From Saprospiraceae bacterium (GTDB taxonomy: Bacteria; Bacteroidota; Bacteroidia; Chitinophagales; Saprospiraceae): DNA of 7,492 bases. Every line of letters starts with the position of its first letter. The first letter of the stretch is position 1. The stretch lies in NCBI GenBank assembly GCA_029262975.1, contig JAJCYJ010000827.1, forward strand, positions 1 to 7,492, given 5' to 3'. The translations under genes and the position numbers were made by a program. The notes below the pieces were generated by a model, which was given only the letters and a program-made list of their open reading frames with translations, did not search any database and was not told the origin of the DNA. Below are positions 1 to 5,198 of the stretch, piece by piece.

Positions 1-473
1 TGTCCAGTCTCGATAGCAGCATGAACTCTGTTGCGACCGTGGTGACGACAGACTTTTTCCGTCGTCTCCGTCCATTAGGCAGCGAGGCTTCTTACTTGAA
101 AATGGCTCGAAGTATCACCATTATTATTGGCATAATAGGCACAACACTTGCCTTGCTGATGGCTTCTTGGGGGATCTCCTCATTATGGGATCATTTCAAT
201 TTGATAGTCGGGCTGTTTGCCGGAGGGCTAGGAGGTATATTCGTGCTGGGTATTTTCAGTAAAAAAACAAATGGGACGGGTGCGCTGATTGGATTGCTAG
301 TCAGCGGCTTATGCCAATATTTGATCAAAGAACATACTTCTGTCCACTTACTTATGTATGCATTCACAGGAATGTTTTCAAGTATTGCAATCGGTTACGT
401 GGCGAGTATGTTTTTTGGGCAACACGAAGAAGAAAAAATGCAATACACTTATTATAATTTAAAAAAACAATAA
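1..473 (+). CDS. Sodium:solute symporter (SSS family), C-terminal part; probable sialic acid importer
   Basis: This is a 5'-truncated gene. The frame is open from base 3, giving 156 visible residues; the ATG at 21 is an internal methionine. The first visible residues, SSLDSSMNS followed by a TTDFF stretch, match the conserved SSS-family helix whose Ser-Ser pair binds Na+ in vSGLT and SiaT. Four hydrophobic helices follow, at about visible residues 37-57, 67-86, 92-108 and 115-138, with a glycine-rich segment (GLFAGGLGGIFVLGIFS) typical of the family's later helices, and then a short charged tail. Family knowledge: these proteins import a solute with Na+ across the inner membrane. The substrate is inferred from context: the stop is 6 bases before nanA, and an esterase and a sialidase follow, so sialic acid (N-acetylneuraminate) is the likely cargo. 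The family call is firm; the substrate is probable. Confidence 0.87.
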   Translation, partial: SSLDSSMNSVATVVTTDFFRRLRPLGSEASYLKMARSITIIIGIIGTTLALLMASWGISSLWDHFNLIVGLFAGGLGGIFVLGIFSKKTNGTGALIGLLVSGLCQYLIKEHTSVHLLMYAFTGMFSSIAIGYVASMFFGQHEEEKMQYTYYNLKKQ

Positions 474-479
474 AGATTG

Positions 480-1391
480 ATGAAAAAATTGATCGGCTTG
501 ATAGCCGCCCCGTTTACCCCAATGAATGATCAGGGGGAATTGGCCTTGGAGCAAATCGAAAAGTTGGTTCGATTATATGAAAAAAATGAGGTCAATGGAG
601 CTTTTATCTGCGGTACGACTGGTGAAGGAGTATCGCTTAGTTTGGAAGAAAAAAAACAAGTGATAGAGCAATGGGGCAAAGTCAAAAGTGATAAAGTTAA
701 GGCCTTGTTTATGCTCGGCGGCACCTCTCTAAAAGAAATGCAGGAACTTGCGGTCTATGCCCGGGCGCATGGTTTAGATGGCATTTCTATCCTCTGTCCT
801 TATTATTTCAAACCAGCTTCAACCGAACAGTTGGTAGATTTTTGTAAACAGATCGCAGACACCGTTCCTGAACTGCCTTTTTATTATTACCATATTCCTG
901 CATTGACAGGTGGGCATTTTTCCATGCTGGATTTTTTAAAATTGGCAGATGAGCGAATTCCAAATTTGGCGGGCATCAAATATACCCATCCAAACATTAT
1001 GGAATTTCATGCTTGCACGCGCTATAAAAACGGCAAATACGATATCCTTTGGGGTACTGACGAAGGTTTGCTTTCTGGCTTGGCAATTGGTGCAAAAGGG
1101 GCAGTTGGTAGTACTTATAATTATGCCGCCCCACTTTACAATCAGGTTATCAAAGCCTTTGAGAAAGGGGATTTAAAAAGAGCCGAAAATTTGCAATTCA
1201 AAGCCGTACAAATGGTGGAATTACTGATGAAATATGGCGGCACAGGCGCTGGCAAGGCTTTTATGAAATTAATAGGTCTGGATTGTGGATGGTTTCGTCC
1301 GCCAATTTCATCTCTGACAGAAGTACAAGTTGAAGCTCTAAAAGAAGAATTGAAGGAGCTTGGTTTTTTTGAATTTTGCAGCCAGATTTAA
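480..1391 (+). CDS. nanA: N-acetylneuraminate lyase (sialic acid aldolase)
   Basis: This cytoplasmic enzyme splits N-acetylneuraminate into N-acetylmannosamine and pyruvate, the first committed step of sialic acid breakdown. The 303-residue length fits the dihydrodipicolinate synthase/NAL TIM-barrel family. Visible motifs are the GTTGE carboxylate-binding loop (residues 45-49), the FYYYHIPALTG segment with the catalytic tyrosine at 137, the Schiff-base lysine at 167 in GIKY, and the GAVGSTYNY segment (207-215). The HIPALTG and GAVGSTYNY motifs point to the lyase rather than dihydrodipicolinate synthase, and resemble animal NPL as much as E. coli NanA. A TTG at 477 is in frame just before the ATG; I chose the ATG at 480. 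The gene starts 6 bases after the symporter stop and ends 2 bases before the esterase start, so it is almost certainly co-transcribed with both. Confidence 0.95.
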   Translation: MKKLIGLIAAPFTPMNDQGELALEQIEKLVRLYEKNEVNGAFICGTTGEGVSLSLEEKKQVIEQWGKVKSDKVKALFMLGGTSLKEMQELAVYARAHGLDGISILCPYYFKPASTEQLVDFCKQIADTVPELPFYYYHIPALTGGHFSMLDFLKLADERIPNLAGIKYTHPNIMEFHACTRYKNGKYDILWGTDEGLLSGLAIGAKGAVGSTYNYAAPLYNQVIKAFEKGDLKRAENLQFKAVQMVELLMKYGGTGAGKAFMKLIGLDCGWFRPPISSLTEVQVEALKEELKELGFFEFCSQI

Positions 1392-1393
1392 TT

Positions 1394-2056
1394 ATGATAA
1401 ATACATCGCTCCTTTTTTTATGTGTTTTTCTAAATACTTCCTTTTTGTGGTCACAAGGAAATAGAACTGACCACTCTACTTATTATCATCAAAAAAAGTC
1501 ACATTTTGAAAACTTGCCCAACGATAAAAATGAAATCATTTTTATTGGTGATAGCATTACGGATGGTTGTGAATGGAGCGAAGCGTTTGGCAACAAAAAA
1601 ATTAAAAACAGAGGTATTAGCGGAGATGTCACCCGGGGTGTTTTAGACCGATTGATGGAAATCACAGAATCCAAGCCCTCAAAGGTTTTTTTGATGATTG
1701 GTGTGAATGACCTGGCGAGAGGAATTACGACAGATTCCATTATTAAAAATATTAGTCAAATTGTGGTTGGTATTAATACAGCGAGTCCACAAACAATTAT
1801 TTATGTCCAAAGTATTTTACCCGTCAACGATTACTATGGAAAATTTAGTGGACACACAAGTAAAGGGAAAGAGGTTACAGTCATAAATCAAGCCCTGCAA
1901 AAAGGAATAAAAGGGAACTACGAATACATTGATCTTCACACTTCCTTTATGGATGAAAATCTAAAACTGGATATCAGTTTGAGCAATGACGGTGTGCATC
2001 TAACCGGAGAAGGATACCAGCGGTGGACTTCATTAATTAAAAAATATGTGCATTAG
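1394..2056 (+). CDS. Secreted SGNH/GDSL-family esterase, candidate sialate O-acetylesterase
   Basis: This is a 220-residue SGNH hydrolase. Residues 1-21 form a signal peptide: a hydrophobic stretch ending near LWSQG, so the protein should reach the periplasm or beyond. The family blocks are all present: GDSIT with nucleophile Ser54, the oxyanion glycine near 77 (GISGD), GVND at 103-106 with Asn105, and DGVH at 199-202 with the Asp199/His202 pair. The frame stays open upstream to a TTG at 1376 inside nanA, but the ATG at 1394 directly precedes the signal peptide and is the better start. It begins 2 bases after the nanA stop and ends 17 bases before the sialidase. Family members hydrolyse acyl esters on sugars and lipids. 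In this operon the likely job is removing O-acetyl groups from sialic acids, which often block sialidases and lyases. The fold is certain; the substrate is inferred from context. Confidence 0.88.
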   Translation: MINTSLLFLCVFLNTSFLWSQGNRTDHSTYYHQKKSHFENLPNDKNEIIFIGDSITDGCEWSEAFGNKKIKNRGISGDVTRGVLDRLMEITESKPSKVFLMIGVNDLARGITTDSIIKNISQIVVGINTASPQTIIYVQSILPVNDYYGKFSGHTSKGKEVTVINQALQKGIKGNYEYIDLHTSFMDENLKLDISLSNDGVHLTGEGYQRWTSLIKKYVH

Positions 2057-2073
2057 TTTTAAAAAAAACAGAC

Positions 2074-3678
2074 ATGAAAAAACATTTTAAATATCCCCTC
2101 CTATTCTCTCTTGTTTTCCTCCTGGTTAATTGCGCTAAAAAGGATTTACCTCCTGATTATGATTTGCTTTCCGTAGAAGCATACTCGCCCGTATATCCTG
2201 TTTTAATTGGAAAAGAAAACAATCCCGTTTTTAGAATTAATATCAAACCGAAGTCAAAAGAAAATTCAAGCCTTGAAAAACTGTTCGTTAATTTAGATGG
2301 AACACTAAACTTAGAAACTATAAAAAAAGTTTCCGTTTTTTATTCCGCTGATGAAGAAGAGTTTTCTACTGAAAATGTTTTTGCAGTGGCAACTGATGTT
2401 TCTAAAAAAATAAGCCTAATTGGAAACCAGAAGTTAATGGGTAGCGATAATTACTTTTGGCTGTCAATTGCACTCAATGAGGATGCTGATTTAGACCATG
2501 CGATTAATGCGGTTTTTACAAAAATGGTTGTCAATAGCACGACCGTTTCAGTCGGAGCGGCAACAAACAATGCACCCAAAAGTATGGGGCATGCCTTGCG
2601 GCAACACAATGACGATGGCGTGGATACTTACCGCATACCCGGTCTTGCTACCACTAATCAGGGAACGCTCATTTCTGTTTATGATATTCGCCGTAATGGC
2701 AGTGTGGACTTGCAGGAAGATGTGGACGTCGGTATGAATCGAAGTACCGACGGGGGACAAACCTGGGAACCCATGAAAGTCATCATGGATATGGGCGAAT
2801 GGGGTGGTCTCTCACAAAAAGAAAATGGAATCGGCGACCCCTCCATATTAATAGACCGTCAATCCAATACCATTTGGGTAGCTGCTTTGTGGTTACATGG
2901 TTATCCTGGTAAGCGTGCCTGGTTTGCCTCGCAACAAGGATTGAGCCCGCAGAAAACAGGGCAGTTTATGCTGGTCAAAAGCGAAGATGATGGATTGACC
3001 TGGTCTGAGCCAATTAACATTACGGAACAAATAAAAAAACCAGGGTGGTTTCTCCTGCTGGACGGACCCGGTAAAGGCATTATGATGGAAGATGGGACCT
3101 TAGTTTTTCCAGCTCAATTTAAAGACAAAAACGAGGTGCCTCATGCCACCATTATTTACAGTAAAGACCACGGCGAAACATGGAACATTGGTACCGGTGC
3201 AAAATCCAAAACCACAGAAGCACAAGTTGTCGAGCTGACTGACCATTCGTTGATGTTGAATATGCGTGATGATCGCGGAAGTGGACCGAATGGTCGAAAT
3301 GGGACGGGGGCACGTTCAGTTGCAATAACCAATGACTTAGGTAAAACATGGTCGGAACATCCTACTTCCCGCAAAGGGTTACCTGAACCCGTTTGTATGG
3401 CAAGTTTGATTAAACACACTTATCATGGTAAAGATGTATTGTTGTTTTCTAATCCTTTCGATCAGTATGTTCGCCAAAATATAACCATAAAAGTTAGTGC
3501 TGATGAAGGAACGACTTGGGAGGAAAAAAACTTTTTCCTAATTGATGAAGGAAAAGGAAGGGGTTATTCCTGCATGACGAGCATAGATGAAAATACGATA
3601 GGAATTTTGTATGAAGGGAGTCAGTCGGATTTGGTTTTTCAACGAATAAAAATGACAGATCTGGTTGATAACAATTAA
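2074..3678 (+). CDS. nanH: Exo-alpha-sialidase (neuraminidase), GH33, lipoprotein
   Basis: This 534-residue enzyme releases terminal sialic acid from glycoconjugates outside the cytoplasm. The N-terminus is a lipoprotein signal ending LLVNC, with lipidated Cys20 (Asn at -1 is a relaxed lipobox of the kind seen in Bacteroidota). Residues about 30-160 look like the beta-sandwich domain that precedes the catalytic part of many Bacteroidota sialidases (BNR_assoc_N type). The six-bladed propeller follows, with the RIP motif (Arg187) and five Asp-boxes of form S/T-x-D-x-G-x-T-W at 224, 303, 363, 419 and 475. By comparison with known GH33 enzymes the catalytic residues are acid/base Asp212, Glu382, arginine triad Arg187/Arg398/Arg467, and nucleophile Tyr513 in LYEGS. 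All are present, so activity is expected. It is the last gene of the operon. No clear rho-independent terminator is visible after it. Confidence 0.95.
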   Translation: MKKHFKYPLLFSLVFLLVNCAKKDLPPDYDLLSVEAYSPVYPVLIGKENNPVFRINIKPKSKENSSLEKLFVNLDGTLNLETIKKVSVFYSADEEEFSTENVFAVATDVSKKISLIGNQKLMGSDNYFWLSIALNEDADLDHAINAVFTKMVVNSTTVSVGAATNNAPKSMGHALRQHNDDGVDTYRIPGLATTNQGTLISVYDIRRNGSVDLQEDVDVGMNRSTDGGQTWEPMKVIMDMGEWGGLSQKENGIGDPSILIDRQSNTIWVAALWLHGYPGKRAWFASQQGLSPQKTGQFMLVKSEDDGLTWSEPINITEQIKKPGWFLLLDGPGKGIMMEDGTLVFPAQFKDKNEVPHATIIYSKDHGETWNIGTGAKSKTTEAQVVELTDHSLMLNMRDDRGSGPNGRNGTGARSVAITNDLGKTWSEHPTSRKGLPEPVCMASLIKHTYHGKDVLLFSNPFDQYVRQNITIKVSADEGTTWEEKNFFLIDEGKGRGYSCMTSIDENTIGILYEGSQSDLVFQRIKMTDLVDNN

Positions 3679-3734
3679 CAAACTAGTTCATCTAAAAAAA
3701 CTTCTATGGCTGATGTCAAAGGCTAAATCTTTTT

Positions 3735-3754
3735 TAATACCTTAATACCTTAAT
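3735..3754. repeat. Short tandem repeat, 8-base unit, 2.5 copies
   Basis: The unit TAATACCT occurs twice in direct tandem and is followed by TAAT. It lies in the 153-base gap between the sialidase and the DUF2024 gene. It may be chance or a slippage product; no function is evident. Confidence 0.5.
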
Positions 3755-3783
3755 GAATTAGGATTCCTCACTTTGAATGTCGC

Positions 3784-3808
3784 AACACTCCTTATCTTAG
3801 TGGGTGTT
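3784..3808. other. Imperfect hairpin upstream of the DUF2024 gene
   Basis: Bases 3784-3790 can pair with 3802-3808 (seven pairs, one of them G-T) around an 11-base loop, ending 23 bases before the next start codon. No T-run follows, so it is not a standard terminator. It could lie in the 5' leader of the small gene. Chance pairing is possible. Confidence 0.3.
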
Positions 3809-3831
3809 ACGGATGTTTACAATTAAATAGA

Positions 3832-4113
3832 ATGAAAGAAACAACAAATAGAAAAATAAAAGTCTGGGACACTTACGTTACCAAAAAAGACGGCAGCATC
3901 ATGCACTTTGACATTATTGCCCCCACAGAGATTACCGACACCGCTACCATATATAAATATGGAAAATCTTATTTGAAAAGCAAAGACCAGGAAGGTCAAT
4001 CGTTGACTGCCAACCAATGCAGACTTTGCCATATAGAAAACCTTCGACCGGAATGGGGAGCTGAAATTACAGAAAAGGGCTATTTTATAATCGAAATGGA
4101 GGGCTGCGATTAA
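3832..4113 (+). CDS. DUF2024 family protein, small cytoplasmic protein of unknown function
   Basis: This 93-residue protein matches what I know of the DUF2024 family: a start of the form VWDTYVTKKDG (11-21), MHFDI (24-28), a GKSYLKSK helix, EGQSLTANQCRLCHIE (54-69) and a C-terminal YFIIEMEGC (84-92). The length is normal for the family. No signal peptide or membrane segment is present. Conserved-looking cysteines at 63, 66 and 92 with His67 could form a metal site, but this is inference. The biochemical function of the family is unknown to me. The gene stands alone, 153 bases after the sialidase and facing away from it, so a separate promoter is likely. A weak TCACTTTG, one mismatch from the Bacteroidota -7 consensus, lies at 3768-3775. 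I chose the ATG at 3832 as the only sensible start for the conserved part. Confidence 0.88.
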   Translation: MKETTNRKIKVWDTYVTKKDGSIMHFDIIAPTEITDTATIYKYGKSYLKSKDQEGQSLTANQCRLCHIENLRPEWGAEITEKGYFIIEMEGCD

Positions 4114-4203
4114 TTTATTTACTCTATAAGAGCTTATATTCCAATCAATAGGGTAGGCATTGTTTCTGTACAACGCCCGTGCTTTACATGCCGTTTTTAT
4201 AAT

Positions 4204-4222
4204 AAAAACCACTGGGGTTTTT
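4204..4222. terminator. Candidate bidirectional terminator hairpin
   Basis: AAAAACC pairs with GGTTTTT around a five-base loop, giving a stem with an A-run on its left and a T-run on its right in both reading directions. It sits between the converging DUF2024 gene (ending 4113) and the minus-strand membrane protein gene (ending 4311), which is where a shared terminator is expected. The stem has only two G-C pairs, so it would be weak, and it lies about 90 bases beyond either stop. Confidence 0.35.
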
Positions 4223-4241
4223 GCAATTTTCTAAACCAAAA

Positions 4242-4294
4242 GTTATCGTATAATGACATGCGTATTGATCGTCCTGAATTTGAAAAACGATAAC
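4242..4294. repeat. Perfect 8-base inverted repeat with 37-base spacer
   Basis: GTTATCGT at 4242-4249 is the exact reverse complement of ACGATAAC at 4287-4294. It lies just beyond the stop of the minus-strand ORF. It could form a stem-loop in a transcript from either direction. The orientation (GTT first, AAC last) is the reverse of an integron attC site. No surrounding direct repeat or transposase is seen. Confidence 0.45.
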
Positions 4295-4310
4295 ACAGGC
4301 AATTGGTTTT

Positions 4311-4559
4311 TTATCCAACAAACAATCCGATAAGAAAAACAATAAGCGGAACAACTAAGTGAAGCAAAAGGGTAATCAGGTAAAAAATAATTTTAGTTTT
4401 TGTTGACTGTTCGGCTATGGTCGGGACGATGTTGGTACAAAATATGAGCATGCCAATGCCGATGAAAGTGATATATCCGGAAAAATGAGACATTGCCATA
4501 ATACTTATTGCCATAATCACCGTGGGCATGGTCATCAAAGGAATAAGGAACCATATCAT
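4311..4559 (-). CDS. Small membrane protein of unknown function
   Basis: This minus-strand ORF encodes 82 residues and I do not recognise the family. Three hydrophobic segments are visible, at about residues 2-23, 28-46 and 58-81, separated by short polar stretches. The only clearly charged linker is around EQSTKTK (50-56). This is the pattern of a small three-helix inner-membrane protein. The ATG at 4559 is preceded on its own strand by a CAGGGA stretch that could act as a ribosome binding site. The frame stays open further upstream to a stop at 4629-4631, but without another ATG, and that upstream part runs antisense to the dps remnant. The gene converges on the DUF2024 gene. No partner suggests a role. 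It might itself be a remnant, or a chance hydrophobic ORF, but the regular helix pattern favours a real gene. Confidence 0.5.
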   Translation of the reverse strand: MIWFLIPLMTMPTVIMAISIMAMSHFSGYITFIGIGMLIFCTNIVPTIAEQSTKTKIIFYLITLLLHLVVPLIVFLIGLFVG

Positions 4560-4597
4560 TCCCTGTTTTTCTTGCCCTTTACAACATGCCTCAAACC

Positions 4598-5001
4598 CGA
4601 CAGCAATTCCTACTCTTCCCTTTTCTCCTTAGTCATAACTGTATTTAAGGCCATTGATTCAATCATCTTTTTTATAATTTTAAATCGAACACTATATTGC
4701 GATTAAAGGGATTGTTGATAGTGTTCCAGAGAGTATTCGAAAATTGGTCTCATATACACCGGGTACTTAAAAGTTATTCTTGCAATTGACACATCTAGTG
4801 GAACAACATGTAGGTGGCAATAAGTGCCAGGGCTATCTGAAGCTCCTTCTCACTGAAGATGAAGCCATTATTATGTTTATACGTGGGGTGATTTAGTCTA
4901 CCGAAGAGAATCACAATGATACAGGAACAGCAGATTTTCTGACAGGACTGACGATGGAACATGAAGAAATGAGGTGGAAGATTAGTGCCGGTATTCAGTA
5001 G
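4598..5001 (+). pseudogene. dps: Decayed dps gene (ferritin-like DNA-binding protein), with stops and a frameshift
   Basis: Read in two plus-strand frames, this stretch follows the Dps pattern. From 4598 the frame gives QFLLF, then HNCI-stop-GH-stop-F at 4634-4660, which lines up without gaps with the family's HWNVEGPDF, including the first ferroxidase histidine. A frame change occurs between about 4667 and 4687. From 4684 a single frame runs to the TAG at 4999: HYIAIKG, IVDSVPESIRKL (with the ferroxidase Asp and Glu), LTHLVEQ, EAIIMFIR and GTADFLTGL near the end. Two more in-frame stops lie at 4768-4770 (TAA) and 4894-4896 (TAG). Intact Dps proteins are about 150-160 residues and form 12-mers that oxidise and store iron. 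With four stops and a frameshift this copy cannot make the protein. Weak similarity may start nearer 4565. The substitutions and stops are spread along its length, which suggests long decay rather than a sequencing error. Confidence 0.8.
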
Positions 5002-5058
5002 TTATAAATTATAGAGCGTATTGAATCCATCAAAGTGTATTCAGATTTATGGTTGATT

Positions 5059-5066
5059 TAGATTTG
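5059..5066 (+). promoter_or_regulatory. Possible Bacteroidota-type -7 promoter element for acnA
   Basis: TAGATTTG fits the Bacteroidota -7 consensus TAnnTTTG. It would place transcription start near 5073 and give a leader of about 125 bases before acnA. No good TTTG -33 element is seen at the usual spacing, so the call is tentative. Confidence 0.35.
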
Positions 5067-5123
5067 AAACACATCGAGTTTAATACCCCATTTAGATTAA
5101 TTAACCTTAACTTGAAATCTGTT

Positions 5124-5136
5124 GTTACTAAGTAAC
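5124..5136. promoter_or_regulatory. Short perfect palindrome upstream of acnA, possible operator
   Basis: GTTACT and AGTAAC form perfect six-base arms around a single central A, 62 bases before the acnA start. Symmetry of this size suits a dimeric regulator, or it may be chance in AT-rich DNA. Between the dps remnant and the acnA start (5002-5198) I see no ORF, only this palindrome and the possible -7 element. Confidence 0.3.
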
Positions 5137-5198
5137 GAGTAAAGTAAAAGTCACATCCAAAAGGATTAATACATCAATACACCATAAATAATAATAAG

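Noticed and set aside
1376..1393. TTG start for the esterase overlapping nanA
   Set aside because: The ATG at 1394 begins a normal signal peptide; the extra six residues would add an acidic residue before it.
4018..4032. CRLCH (CxxCH) in the DUF2024 protein as a heme c attachment site
   Set aside because: The protein has no signal peptide and matches a cytoplasmic non-cytochrome family, so covalent heme attachment is unlikely.
3823..4212. Minus-strand 129-residue ORF
   Set aside because: It is the antisense shadow of the well-supported DUF2024 gene.
4242..4294. Integron attC site
   Set aside because: The arms are in the opposite order to the RYYYAAC...GTTRRRY arrangement and no integrase or cassette array is present.
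4560..4666. N-terminal extension of the minus-strand membrane ORF, joined by a frameshift to an 18-codon ORF starting at 4666
   Set aside because: A one-base insertion in the A/G-rich stretch would join them into a plausible protein of about 115 residues, but the plus strand of the same bases reads as Dps. I prefer the dps explanation, although a homology search could reverse this.
4485..4706. Plus-strand 73-residue ORF with a His-rich start
   Set aside because: Its first third is antisense to the membrane ORF and its remainder runs out of frame across the dps remnant. The composition is not protein-like as a whole.
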